From: Nodularia sphaerocarpa UHCC 0038 | Lineage (GTDB): Bacteria > Cyanobacteriota > Cyanobacteriia > Cyanobacteriales > Nostocaceae | Assembly: GCF_022376295.1 (NCBI RefSeq) | Contig: NZ_CP060140.1 | Span: 3,290,356 to 3,354,355 of the forward strand | Direction: 5' to 3' | DNA length: 64,000 nt | In this document: positions 1 through 7,689 of the stretch, one piece after another | Layout of the letters: each line of letters opens with the position of its first letter | How positions within the stretch are numbered: position 1 is the first letter of the stretch | The notes under the pieces: model-generated | Database searches by the model: none | What the model saw: the letters and a program-made list of their open reading frames with translations, nothing else | Told to the model about the DNA's origin: nothing | Translations under genes and position numbers: made by a program

Positions 1-1
1 A

Positions 2-1696
2 AACCAATTTGAGGGATATAACGCCTTTGGCAAACGGCTGGTCATCTTCCCGGACGAAGATCCATACAAAGGTGGTATTGGGCGATTTTTATCCTTAACC
101 GGTGAGGACAAGATTAGGGCTGAAGAGAAACGCAAGAAAAGTTTTAATTTTGACTACCAGGGGATGACCCTGGTCTGTTCTAACTTCCCCATTTTTACTG
201 GTGGTAGTAGTAGCCGCGCCAAACGCAGAACAATTACAGTACCGTGTAACAAACGGGTGGCAGAACGGCAACGGAAAGAATTATCCAAGGTGTTTGAGCC
301 AGAGATATCAGCATTTACCCTTTATTTACTTAGCCTTGACGACGATCACGTTTCCCGTGTGATGAAGGGTGAGAAGGAGATTCCGCAATGTACCCTGGAG
401 TTCTGGGAAAACCAAATGAAGGGTGATTCAGTGTCTTCATGGATCAACGACTGCATTGTGTACGACATCAATGCCTTAACCCCAGTTGGGAATGACCGCA
501 ACGAAGGAAATAACGGTACACCATATACCCTGTTTGGTTCTTACGTGTCGCACTGTTTAAAAACTGGAGGTTCACCCAAATCCAGCCGAACATTTTCGCC
601 TGACCTAATTGAAACTTGCCAGACCATATTGAATTGGACCATTCAGAAGGAAATAAACAAAAAAGGCACATTTATCAGGGGTTTGAGGCTTCGAGTGCCT
701 GGACTCGATGAAGAAATCCCCACTTATGACCACTGGCTAAATCAGAGAATATCCGCCGATGATATTCAAGGTGATATTCAAGGTGATATATCGGGTGATA
801 TATCGGGTGGTGGGTCGGGTGGTGGGTCGGGTGGTGGGTCGGGTGGTGGGTCGGAACCCTTGCCCAGTAAGGATGGTGGTGGATTAGGGGAAAACACCCC
901 TATGTTTAGAGATATCCCAGAAGATATATCGACCTATATATCTCAACCGACCACAACTGATATCCAGCCCAATCAACAAAATACCCGGATGGATATCGTC
1001 CCTGGCGATAAAGTTCTTTCCTCTCACCCCCTATCGATGGGGCAGGTTTTTGAAGTCCTGAAGTACCCATACCCTGGTAATCAATATGAGGGAGGAGATG
1101 ATTATAAATTTGTTATCACAAGCGACAATCGGGTTATAGGCATTCAATTTCTTGAAAAAATCTCTCCTCCCTCTGAACCACTTTCAGCCAAGTTCAAAGC
1201 TGGGGATAAAGTTGTGGTACTGTTTCACGAGAAAATGCCCCATTTGATAGGAACAACCCAAACAGTCTTAGCTTTGGGGAATGTATCAGTAAAATTTGAA
1301 AGCGGGGAATACGCTGTCAGCTATGACGATATTTGTCATGTGGAGGACAACCCTATGGTTCGCGGTTGCCCTGATATCAGGGTAGGGGGAATTTATTACG
1401 CGACATCACTCAAATCGCAAATCAAGCCCAAAAGATTCATTTCTACTAGAGAAGAATGGATTTGCTCCATGCCTGGGGACAGCTTTCAAGAAGTAACTGT
1501 TTTGAGTAAGGACATATTTGCCACAGAGACTTCTCCTAAGTCGAAGTTTAAAGAACATGACACGGTGGAAGTGATCGGAAAACCTCGGAAAGGTAAAAGG
1601 GGAGTGATTGACAAGATAGACCATCTTGTTTGGGTAAGATTTCCGGGACAGACAATATCCTTTAGCTACTACTCCCACCAATTAAAATCCATATAA
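2..1696 (+). CDS. Superfamily 3 (D5/P4-like) primase-helicase, C-terminal part
   Basis: The reading frame is open to the left window edge, so the gene is 5' truncated; 564 residues are visible. The first 90 residues match the end of an SF3 AAA+ helicase of phages and plasmids: a Walker B-like strand (LVIFPDED), the LTGEDKIRAE segment, a sensor-1 Asn in LVCSNFPIF and an arginine-finger-like SSRAKRR. These helicases unwind DNA at a replication origin of a virus or plasmid, usually fused to a primase, which would lie outside the window. About 200 residues further on comes a Gly/Ser linker, then a C-terminal region with three similar segments beginning GDKVLSS, AGDKVVVLF and HDTVEVIGK. I read these as SH3/KOW-like beta barrels; that is an inference. 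The helicase assignment is fairly safe; the tail has no family I recognise. Confidence 0.75.
   Translation, partial: NQFEGYNAFGKRLVIFPDEDPYKGGIGRFLSLTGEDKIRAEEKRKKSFNFDYQGMTLVCSNFPIFTGGSSSRAKRRTITVPCNKRVAERQRKELSKVFEPEISAFTLYLLSLDDDHVSRVMKGEKEIPQCTLEFWENQMKGDSVSSWINDCIVYDINALTPVGNDRNEGNNGTPYTLFGSYVSHCLKTGGSPKSSRTFSPDLIETCQTILNWTIQKEINKKGTFIRGLRLRVPGLDEEIPTYDHWLNQRISADDIQGDIQGDISGDISGGGSGGGSGGGSGGGSEPLPSKDGGGLGENTPMFRDIPEDISTYISQPTTTDIQPNQQNTRMDIVPGDKVLSSHPLSMGQVFEVLKYPYPGNQYEGGDDYKFVITSDNRVIGIQFLEKISPPSEPLSAKFKAGDKVVVLFHEKMPHLIGTTQTVLALGNVSVKFESGEYAVSYDDICHVEDNPMVRGCPDIRVGGIYYATSLKSQIKPKRFISTREEWICSMPGDSFQEVTVLSKDIFATETSPKSKFKEHDTVEVIGKPRKGKRGVIDKIDHLVWVRFPGQTISFSYYSHQLKSI
761..853 (+). repeat. 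12-nt in-frame minisatellite encoding a natural GGGS linker
   Basis: Nearly eight in-frame 12-nt units lie inside the helicase gene: two GATATTCAAGGT, two GATATATCGGGT and four GGTGGGTCGGGT-type units (the last is incomplete). They encode GDIQ, GDIS and then four GGGS blocks. The gradual change of unit suggests slippage expansion, giving a flexible hinge between the helicase core and the C-terminal repeats. Confidence 0.9.
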
Positions 1697-1698
1697 AA

Positions 1699-1730
1699 AC
1701 CAGGGGAGGTGCGATCGCACCTCCCCTGGT
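1699..1730 (-). terminator. 32-bp perfect palindrome with T-run, terminator
   Basis: A perfect 32-bp palindrome, arms ACCAGGGGAGGTGCGA and its complement, is centred on a HIP1 octamer GCGATCGC. Read on the minus strand it is followed by GTTTTTATAT-like sequence, so it fits a Rho-independent terminator for the small minus-strand gene ending at 1757. It lies 3 bases past the stop of the helicase gene and may work in both directions. Confidence 0.65.
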
Positions 1731-1756
1731 CAATTAAGTATGTGGTAATTGTTTGA

Positions 1757-1972
1757 TTACCTTTGCCTATCCAGCTTCTCCTCTAACCGACTAAATCGGG
1801 TATCCCACCTTTCTTGCTCCCACTGCTTTCGCTGAAAAAGTAAATTAATTTTGCTGTCAATTTCGAGGGTTTTTTGGTGTGTCCTATTGTCTGCCTTGTT
1901 GATTGTGACAACAAGTAGAACAAAGGCAGCGATCGCGATCGCTAAGTTCCACGCCTCCTGAACATTAATCAT
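1757..1972 (-). CDS. Small single-pass membrane protein with coiled coil
   Basis: This 71-residue protein runs opposite to the flanking element genes. Residues 8-23 (LAIAIAAFVLLVVTI) form one hydrophobic membrane segment. Residues 30-71 are charged and heptad-like (KINLLFQRKQWEQERW..LEEKLDRQR), suggesting a coiled coil facing the cytoplasm. The ATG follows a long A run on the minus strand with no clear Shine-Dalgarno. An AGGAGG occurs just inside the gene, but no in-frame start follows it closely. Phage elements often carry small proteins of this shape (holin or spanin-like, or superinfection proteins), but nothing identifies its job. A palindromic terminator sits 27 bases past its stop, which supports a real transcription unit. 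Confidence 0.5.
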   Translation of the reverse strand: MINVQEAWNLAIAIAAFVLLVVTINKADNRTHQKTLEIDSKINLLFQRKQWEQERWDTRFSRLEEKLDRQR

Positions 1973-2039
1973 TTTTTTTTGCTTGAACTTACGAAGATAT
2001 AGCCTGCAAGAAAATTTTTGTCAACAGGCTTTTTACGCC

Positions 2040-2097
2040 AATACTAGACAACTATTAAAAAAAAATGTAAGGTTGAAAAAAAAAGTTGTCTAGTATT
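2040..2097. promoter_or_regulatory. 14-bp perfect inverted repeat, candidate operator or recombination site
   Basis: AATACTAGACAACT at 2040-2053 is repeated inverted as AGTTGTCTAGTATT at 2084-2097, separated by a 30-nt spacer made almost only of A runs around TGTAAGGTTG. It lies in the divergent gap between the small minus-strand gene and the plus-strand gene at 2167. The bendable A-tract spacer and strict arms suggest a protein site (repressor, origin or recombinase). Confidence 0.55.
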
Positions 2098-2166
2098 AAC
2101 TGCTTAGTGCGGCATTTTTGTGCTACATCTTGCATTACATATCTAAGGCTTCTCCTAGTAGTACCT

Positions 2167-2928
2167 ATGACCCTAATAAATGTGACTGAGAAAATCATCC
2201 TGGAGTTAAACGCATCTAGTGGATCTAATATTTTATCAATTGGGAACATAACCCCATATCAAAAATTAGGATACAGGGTATTGAATGAATCGTTAGAAAT
2301 CAAAAACCTAAAGATGACTTCATTTATTGAATCATTAGCACCAGTACCATTCCCTGTATTTCCATTAGAAGCCAGTGAGACAGAAACACAGATAGAAATA
2401 TTTAATTTAGAATGGAACTCACCACGAATAGTCTTAGAACTGCTAACAAAATATATAGAGGATAACGAGTGGCAGCGCATATCTGTGTACTCATTATTGA
2501 ATGTGCTTCCGTTGCCTTACCGGGAATTTAATGCAGGCGATTATGTCTTAGGACATAATTCACAATTAGGGGTAAAAATAACGAATGTAGGACACGGACT
2601 GCTAACAGGCAACGATAGGGTATTGGTATTGGGCGAATTAATCCGAAAGGTAGAGCTTGAAAAAATATCTAGTGGATTAGTCGTTAATGGCGATCTATTA
2701 AGTAACCAGGTAAAACAAGTTTTGGCTGAAAATTTCAATAGAAAGGGAATCACCATTTTCAACAATGGGAATGTAGATATATTTTTGGACATCGTGCCAA
2801 CAGTTTCACCCACCCAATTCCTGACAAAAATACCCGCCCAAAGTTTCTATGAGAGTAGCTTTGGTTTTACTGATAGCGTATACTTGTTGGCAGTAGGAAA
2901 TACTTCTGTAAACATTAGGGAATTTTAA
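2167..2928 (+). CDS. Uncharacterised element protein with virion-like C-terminal domain
   Basis: The product has 253 residues from the ATG chosen at 2167; a longer frame begins with TTG at 2086 inside the inverted repeat and is unlikely. I do not recognise the N-terminal 180 residues, which contain several beta-prone stretches and an NNLEW/LPLPYREF-type pattern. The last 60 residues (ITIFNNGNVDIFLDIV.., then SFYESSFGFTDSVYLLAVG) resemble the domain that makes up most of the next gene product: a short beta domain in which a YES or YExP turn precedes a final strand. That pattern recurs in phage virion proteins, so a structural role is inferred. It is followed 3 bases later by the 123-residue gene, probably in one operon ended by the hairpin at 3337. 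Confidence 0.55.
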   Translation: MTLINVTEKIILELNASSGSNILSIGNITPYQKLGYRVLNESLEIKNLKMTSFIESLAPVPFPVFPLEASETETQIEIFNLEWNSPRIVLELLTKYIEDNEWQRISVYSLLNVLPLPYREFNAGDYVLGHNSQLGVKITNVGHGLLTGNDRVLVLGELIRKVELEKISSGLVVNGDLLSNQVKQVLAENFNRKGITIFNNGNVDIFLDIVPTVSPTQFLTKIPAQSFYESSFGFTDSVYLLAVGNTSVNIREF

Positions 2929-2931
2929 TTT

Positions 2932-3303
2932 ATGCCATTAACTTTGCTGAATCAAGTAGTAGTTTCAAATGACGGCGCTGGGAGTGAAACAACTAATTAC
3001 GATATCCGTGTTCGTAATACCGCGCCAGTAATAAATGCAGAAGACACCTATCTTGATCTTTTTGAACCTTCTTCATTAACTGGCTTGATCTTATATAATC
3101 CCTCTGAGACAGAGAAGATATTTGTCAAAATAGGTGATGGTGCTTTTACCAATGTGTTATATTCTTTCGTCTTACTCCCAGGCGCGTACTGGGAATCACC
3201 AACGCCAATCTACACTGGTAGCTCTTTTAGGGTGATGGCAGAACAGAATGGGGTGCAGTTGATGATTACAGAAATGTACAAATTTGTTCCTGGCAATTCC
3301 TAA
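2932..3303 (+). CDS. Small beta-rich virion-type protein
   Basis: This 123-residue protein starts 3 bases after the preceding stop. The segment ILYNPSETEKIFVKIG followed by LLPGAYWESPTPIYTGSSF and a final VQLMITEMYKF matches a layout seen in many tailed-phage head-fibre or decoration proteins: a strand with N-P-S, an LxPGxxYExP turn, a YTG motif and a VTE-like last strand. This is family-level pattern recognition, not a database hit. There is no signal peptide and no membrane segment. Together with the preceding gene it suggests that this segment encodes particle components. A hairpin terminator follows. Confidence 0.55.
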   Translation: MPLTLLNQVVVSNDGAGSETTNYDIRVRNTAPVINAEDTYLDLFEPSSLTGLILYNPSETEKIFVKIGDGAFTNVLYSFVLLPGAYWESPTPIYTGSSFRVMAEQNGVQLMITEMYKFVPGNS

Positions 3304-3336
3304 AATCAGTGATACTTGATTAGTATTTAAAAACGG

Positions 3337-3357
3337 GGCATAGTACAAAGCTATGCC
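3337..3357 (+). terminator. Rho-independent terminator after the 123-residue gene
   Basis: GGCATAG and CTATGCC pair perfectly across a 7-nt loop and are followed by TTTCTTATTATTT. It separates the gene pair 2167-3303 from the large gene at 3378, which lies just 20 bases downstream. Confidence 0.7.
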
Positions 3358-3377
3358 TTTCTTATTATTTAAACCTC

Positions 3378-5210
3378 ATGTTTGTATCACCATTAGTATT
3401 TCAAGCACCGTCAATCCTACAGCAAAGATTCACGTATCTTGTGAATAATATTACTATTCCTCGATTAGGGGAGTATGATAATATGCCAATACGAATATAT
3501 AGATACGATATTAGTTTTTCTCCTTGCACAATCATCATTAATCGATATTATGATAGTTTTTGGATGGATCGCGAACGGGTATATTTAGACCCTTTGATTT
3601 TTGCTAATCCTGATTGCAATAACCCACGGCGACCACCTACACCTACTTTAGAGGTGACATACCCGACGCTAGACTGCATCGGCGATAGTATGCTGATTTT
3701 GCGAGTTTGTATTTATCAACGAAGATATCGAGAATCCTTCCCAGAACCTAGCTCATCTGATCACTATGAATTAGTACAAGGTCGATTATTAGACGTAGAT
3801 TTTCCAATCATTGATGAGAGCGGAGTTGTCGGTGCAACATTTACAATTGCATGGCAGACGGAGGGGTGGTATATGACAAATATTGTGCCTTTGCGCCCTA
3901 GCTCTGGGATACGGAAAGAATATTATTCCAGAACAAAAACGATAACCTATAGTGTCAAGAAAGAGCCTGGAGGGGCATTTGGGACGGAAGATTACAACCG
4001 AATAACTAGAGCGGCTCGCAATGATAATTCATTCCAATATGATTATCGTAATTTTGGGGGAATCCCAACTATCTTTATACCGAGGTTTCGCATAACAGCT
4101 TATATTGGAAATTTTGCAAAATCTTTCTATAATGGCGAATTCAATAACTCATCAAACTTCAATTTCTATACTGGTGAAACAAACGCTGGCACTAATTTTA
4201 ATTCCCGCGATCCACAGTGGATTGATGATTCATTCCAGTTAGAGGCTTATTCACAAAGCACTCAACACGCGTTTTATACGCAATGCTTCACTACTCCTGT
4301 AAACTTTCAAGATATCCCACCAGATCCACCAGAACCTCCTATGGCTTGTTGCCCTCAGAATGATCAATTGTTAAGGTTAATACTTAGAAAAATAGGATCT
4401 GCCGATTTGCCGGCAACAGTACCTCAGTCGTTAACACGCCCAAACAGTGGCACAATAACAATTCAAAATTTAGCCCAGTTTATTTCTTATGCAGTTAAAC
4501 AAACTAACAACCAACTGGGGCAATTTCCACAAAAAATAAAAATTCAGGATGCCGACTTAATTCAGGAAGGCGATCAATCTCAAACTATAGAATTACCAAA
4601 TTTGTCTGAGGCAATCGCTGAAATGATTGGAATTTTACTCAGCTTACAGGCAGAAAGTAACGCGACTTTGGTTGCTGCTATGAATAGCATGATTGAAGCA
4701 GGTGCAGCCAAACAAGCCGCGATTATAGCTAGTGATTTAGGAGAAGCTAATGCAGAATTCCTTGGGTACGATTTAAAGCAAAGAATCAGGGAAATCCCCT
4801 CTACATTTACCCCAGGAGAAGCCAGCATTAGCGACGCATTACAGCCCAAGCAAGATTTAAAGCTGAAAACTTGGGAGAACAAGGACAAACAAAATTTAGT
4901 GGACTTAGTGGCTCCCATCCTAGAAATGGCGGCCATGTACCGCGCCCAGAATTTCAAGAATGTGGGGGCAAACGATACCGAAGCTGCATTGAAAAGGATT
5001 CTTCTCGATTCTTTAAACTTTAATGAAAATATAGAGACTTTTGCAGCCGAAAGCACTGACCCAGAGTCACCAGCCGAACCTGAAGAGTGGGACACGTTCA
5101 CCGAACAAGCCGAGAGAGGATTCATTGATCGCCCGACAATTACCAATAATACCAATCCGTATGGTAGACCACTCGACCAACGCCCTCGGATTCGGGACTT
5201 AGAGGATTAA
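3378..5210 (+). CDS. Large two-part protein of the virus-like element, unknown function
   Basis: This 610-residue protein is not recognised. Residues 1-310 are rich in Tyr, Phe, Arg and Asn with beta character (ITIPRLGEYDNMPIRIYRYD, FGGIPTIFIPRFRITAYIG). A Pro-rich hinge (DIPPDPPEPP) and a CC pair follow near residues 312-326. The second half, from about 330 to 540, is helix-rich (LSEAIAEMIGILLSLQAES, MNSMIEAGAAKQAAIIASDL), and the C-terminus is acidic, ending in RPRIRDLED. A beta head plus a long helical part would suit a fibre, minor capsid or scaffold-type particle protein; that is an inference from shape only. No Shine-Dalgarno is visible at the ATG, which directly follows the terminator, so the true start or the transcript origin is uncertain. 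Confidence 0.6.
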   Translation: MFVSPLVFQAPSILQQRFTYLVNNITIPRLGEYDNMPIRIYRYDISFSPCTIIINRYYDSFWMDRERVYLDPLIFANPDCNNPRRPPTPTLEVTYPTLDCIGDSMLILRVCIYQRRYRESFPEPSSSDHYELVQGRLLDVDFPIIDESGVVGATFTIAWQTEGWYMTNIVPLRPSSGIRKEYYSRTKTITYSVKKEPGGAFGTEDYNRITRAARNDNSFQYDYRNFGGIPTIFIPRFRITAYIGNFAKSFYNGEFNNSSNFNFYTGETNAGTNFNSRDPQWIDDSFQLEAYSQSTQHAFYTQCFTTPVNFQDIPPDPPEPPMACCPQNDQLLRLILRKIGSADLPATVPQSLTRPNSGTITIQNLAQFISYAVKQTNNQLGQFPQKIKIQDADLIQEGDQSQTIELPNLSEAIAEMIGILLSLQAESNATLVAAMNSMIEAGAAKQAAIIASDLGEANAEFLGYDLKQRIREIPSTFTPGEASISDALQPKQDLKLKTWENKDKQNLVDLVAPILEMAAMYRAQNFKNVGANDTEAALKRILLDSLNFNENIETFAAESTDPESPAEPEEWDTFTEQAERGFIDRPTITNNTNPYGRPLDQRPRIRDLED

Positions 5211-5456
5211 TCAGATGTCTACGGCAGTGATTTGATCTGTGCCGTAAATTTCTTGGAGCAAGAAGAGCCTTTCTTCTCGGATTCTTTCGAGTACAGCCCT
5301 TTCTGTCAATCCCAGTTCGACTGCGAGATTGTAGATTAATTTGCGGCGTGGTCGATAATTGTATCTTTGTCCTCTTTGCTTACCCCTCTTCCTGTTCCGG
5401 CGAGTCATACATCTTTTGCTAACGGTTCCCATTCGTGGGTAACATATCAATTCCAT
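5211..5456 (-). CDS. Small basic DNA-binding-like protein, antisense within the element
   Basis: This 81-residue protein is encoded opposite its neighbours; its stop abuts the stop of the 610-residue gene. The N-terminal part is strongly basic (TRRNRKRGKQRGQRYNYRPRR), and the remainder (KLIYNLAVELGLTERAVLERI) reads like a helix-turn-helix with an NLAVELGLTERAV recognition pattern. The start is uncertain: ATG at 5456 or at 5408 (65 residues). Its isolation and reverse orientation, next to the gap holding the promoter of the 5715 operon, fit a regulator of that operon, but no direct evidence shows this. Confidence 0.5.
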   Translation of the reverse strand: MELICYPRMGTVSKRCMTRRNRKRGKQRGQRYNYRPRRKLIYNLAVELGLTERAVLERIREERLFLLQEIYGTDQITAVDI

Positions 5457-5682
5457 TTATCTGTTAGATCCTTTTGTCCTGGCGATTATTTGAGGGCTGA
5501 TCAGAATGGTTTTTTTAGATGCCCTGTATTTTGTCAGCACCCTATGGGTGCTATACATCTTTTCTGAATATTACATACCCGCACTAAGCAACGTGATTTG
5601 TTGGCAGATTAAATGTAGCAAAAATCTCGAAAACGAGACAAAATAAGGGTTTTTGTACTACTCGCACTGGTGATAGAGACGA

Positions 5683-5688
5683 TATAAT
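5683..5688 (+). promoter_or_regulatory. Promoter -10 element of the 5715-9693 operon
   Basis: A perfect TATAAT lies 27 nt upstream of the ATG at 5715. No good -35 hexamer stands at 16-18 nt; the nearest TTGTAC at 5653 is too far. The leader would be about 20 nt and carries only a weak AAGTAA ribosome site. The 5457-5682 stretch has no other feature I can support. Confidence 0.4.
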
Positions 5689-5714
5689 CATCTCACAAAT
5701 ATATTTAAGTAACG

Positions 5715-6380
5715 ATGCCAGCATATACGCGAGGTCAGACCCGTCCAAACTTGAAGTTTGCATCTGTATCAATAGCTATGAGCTTTGGATTCAAGCCGAA
5801 AGATATAGCAGCGATTACAGGAATAAGTGCAGCAGATGTTGCTGCATTGGGACATCTTGCGCCTGACGCTGTACCAGATGGAATAATAAAAGTGGTCGGG
5901 GCTAATTCTCCTAAACCCCCCCGCGTGACGAAGAAAATCGCGGCTGAGTCTACAGCTGCTCAAGCACCTGCTAGTAGTTACTGTGCTTACACAGCAATAG
6001 CGGCGGCTCAAGCACTAGGGTGGAGTTTAACGAAAGGGCGAAAAGGAGTAAGTTTACGTGCTGCGGGAAACGGTGACACTGGACCGCGTACAATAACAGC
6101 GATCGCCACGTTAAGCGACGGAAGTTTATATGCCTTTCCAATGAATCGGGCTGATTTCGTCTTGTTTGGTGCAAGTTTAGGTTTAGAGCGTTCTAGCATA
6201 ATTACCACTGACGCAGAGAGGGCTAAATTAGTTAGCGGATCAACCTACCCCTACCCCGGAAAAGCCGCCAAACGTTTAGACGATGGTTCAACTTTTAGTT
6301 CCTTTTTCTCTACATCTGCTCAAAGCTCTGCTGCTACTGCGGGATTCGATATCTTAAGCGAGGAAAAAGTTTACGCGTAA
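5715..6380 (+). CDS. Paralogous element protein A (MPxYTRGQ family)
   Basis: This 221-residue protein belongs to no family I know but is clearly homologous along its length to the next gene. Shared landmarks are the N-terminus MPxYTRGQ, FGFKPKDIAAITG, GANSPKPPRVTKKI, a Thr/Ala-rich middle, ITAIATLSDGSLYAFPMN and a C-terminal FDILSEEKVYA. It has no signal peptide or membrane helix. The composition (Ala, Ser, Gly, beta-prone) would suit an abundant particle protein, and tandem duplicates of coat subunits are common in viruses; that role is inferred. The TAA stop overlaps the next ATG (TAATG), which implies translational coupling. First gene of a compact operon. Confidence 0.65.
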   Translation: MPAYTRGQTRPNLKFASVSIAMSFGFKPKDIAAITGISAADVAALGHLAPDAVPDGIIKVVGANSPKPPRVTKKIAAESTAAQAPASSYCAYTAIAAAQALGWSLTKGRKGVSLRAAGNGDTGPRTITAIATLSDGSLYAFPMNRADFVLFGASLGLERSSIITTDAERAKLVSGSTYPYPGKAAKRLDDGSTFSSFFSTSAQSSAATAGFDILSEEKVYA

Positions 6381-7051
6381 TGCCTAGTTACACGCGAGGT
6401 CAAAATAGGCGGGATTTTTATTACGTCGAAATCAACCCCTACGCTTATTTTGTTTTTAAGCCGAAGAATTTAGCGGCTATCACGGGTGTAACGGCAGACG
6501 ATATTTTGGCTTTGGGACACACTCCCCCTGAGTCTGTCTTCCTTGGAAGATTTAGGATTTTTGGAGCCAACTCCCCAAAGCCTCCCCGTGTAACCAAAAA
6601 AATCCGAGTTGAATCAGTAGCACAGCAAAAAAGTGTGTCAACGTTTTGTGGATATAACGCCATTGCAAGCGCTGCGGCTAGAGGATGGAAGCTTACAGCA
6701 GGACGGCAAAGTGTCCGCTTGAATGCTTTGTCAGAATTCCGTCGAAGTTTGACGGCGATCGCAACATTGACCGATGGATACTTGTATTGCTTCCCGATGA
6801 ACAAAGAGGACTTCACTCTGTTTGGGACACAGTTAGGGCTAAGGCTTGGGGCTACTTTTACCTCTGATTTAGATAAAGCAAAAATGGTTACTGGTTCGTC
6901 GAGTCCTTACCCTGCCAAGGTCTCCAAGTTACTGGGACAAGCTACCTTTACAACCTTCTGCTCAACTGACAGATTAGCCTCTGCTATAGCTGAAGGGTTT
7001 AATGTTGTGAGTGAAGAAAGGTACGTGCCAGTAGATTCTGTTCCTTTTTAA
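6380..7051 (+). CDS. Paralogous element protein B (MPxYTRGQ family)
   Basis: This 223-residue protein is a diverged tandem copy of the preceding gene product, with the identical GANSPKPPRVTKKI block and closely matching FKPKNLAAITG, LTAIATLTDGYLYCFPMN and FNVVSEERY segments. It overlaps the upstream stop by one base. The two proteins have drifted far apart outside these blocks, so the duplication is old and both copies are probably under selection, perhaps as different subunits of one assembly. Six Cys in this copy are not matched in protein A. Confidence 0.65.
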   Translation: MPSYTRGQNRRDFYYVEINPYAYFVFKPKNLAAITGVTADDILALGHTPPESVFLGRFRIFGANSPKPPRVTKKIRVESVAQQKSVSTFCGYNAIASAAARGWKLTAGRQSVRLNALSEFRRSLTAIATLTDGYLYCFPMNKEDFTLFGTQLGLRLGATFTSDLDKAKMVTGSSSPYPAKVSKLLGQATFTTFCSTDRLASAIAEGFNVVSEERYVPVDSVPF

Positions 7052-7061
7052 TTTTGTTGTG

Positions 7062-7313
7062 ATGTCACTAATTGAAACTGAATCAGGCATAATTCTGCCT
7101 GGGCATCCTTTTTTTGATGAATATTTATATTCATCTCTCCCCCCCGGCTGGGGAAATTTTGCCTTCAAGAATCCGGATTTTGCATTTATAGCCAGGTCCG
7201 GTAGTGGAGTATTAGAAGCTGTAGACGATGACACTTTAGACGAATACGTGTATGGAGGAGAATACGATCTGCTTCTAGATGAACGAGGGGAGGATGATGG
7301 CTACAATTACTGA
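7062..7313 (+). CDS. Small acidic protein of the element operon
   Basis: This 83-residue acidic protein follows paralog B by 10 bases. The ATG at 7062 is chosen over the GTG one codon earlier. It contains LPGHPFFDEYLYSSLPPGWG and an Asp/Glu-rich C-terminus (DDDTLDEYVYGG, LDERGEDDGY). There is no recognised domain. The last 17 bases overlap the next gene, and its GAGGGGAGG sequence is the ribosome site of that gene, so the two are coupled. Confidence 0.55.
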   Translation: MSLIETESGIILPGHPFFDEYLYSSLPPGWGNFAFKNPDFAFIARSGSGVLEAVDDDTLDEYVYGGEYDLLLDERGEDDGYNY

Positions 7314-7689
7314 TGACATTGGGATTTGGAACGACTTAGGAACAGTTCGAGCGGAAAGAAGGGAGTGGCACAAATTACCTAATACATCTGTAGGAGGAAA
7401 TCCCACAATTAGAATATCCTTCATCTGTTCTGACTGGGAAGCCTTGTCAAGTTACATTCTCATCAGGCCTTTGTACAAGACGGCCAACTCCGAGCAAGTG
7501 GGACAAGCTACAAGAATTTTCCCCCGCCCAATCCCTGAAATAGTAGAGATCCCCATCCCAAACGATTTACTCGCTCGATTTATAAATTTCCGAGATTTTG
7601 AAGTTTACAAAGTCGGGCGGCGGCTTCGGACAGTGGGGATCACTCCAGATGCAAATCTTGATGTCCGAGGAGAAGAGTTATGGGGCTAG
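7297..7689 (+). CDS. Uncharacterised beta-rich element protein
   Basis: This 130-residue protein starts at the second of two adjacent ATG codons, the better spaced from GAGGGGAGG upstream; a frame extension to 7279 is rejected. It contains several beta-prone stretches (TIRISFICSDWEALSSYILI, IPEIVEIPIPNDLLARFI, FEVYKVGRRLRTVGI). No known family. It overlaps both neighbours: 17 bases with the upstream gene and 10 with the downstream one. That packing is typical of virus or plasmid operons. Confidence 0.55.
   Translation: MATITDDIGIWNDLGTVRAERREWHKLPNTSVGGNPTIRISFICSDWEALSSYILIRPLYKTANSEQVGQATRIFPRPIPEIVEIPIPNDLLARFINFRDFEVYKVGRRLRTVGITPDANLDVRGEELWG

Noticed and set aside
2086..2166. TTG-initiated extension of the gene at 2167
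   Set aside because: It would begin inside the right arm of the 14-bp inverted repeat and adds a Cys/Leu-rich stretch without any ribosome site.
4580..5155. A 191-codon minus-strand frame within the 610-residue element gene
   Set aside because: The protein is low-quality (Ser/Ala/Lys-rich without motifs), has no ribosome site and lies wholly inside a better supported gene.
5367..5772. Short frames in the gap before the 5715 operon, on both strands
   Set aside because: They overlap the better supported 81-residue gene or the promoter region and show no coding character.
6445..6816. 123-codon minus-strand frame in paralog B
   Set aside because: Shadow of the plus-strand gene, whose homology to paralog A proves the coding strand.
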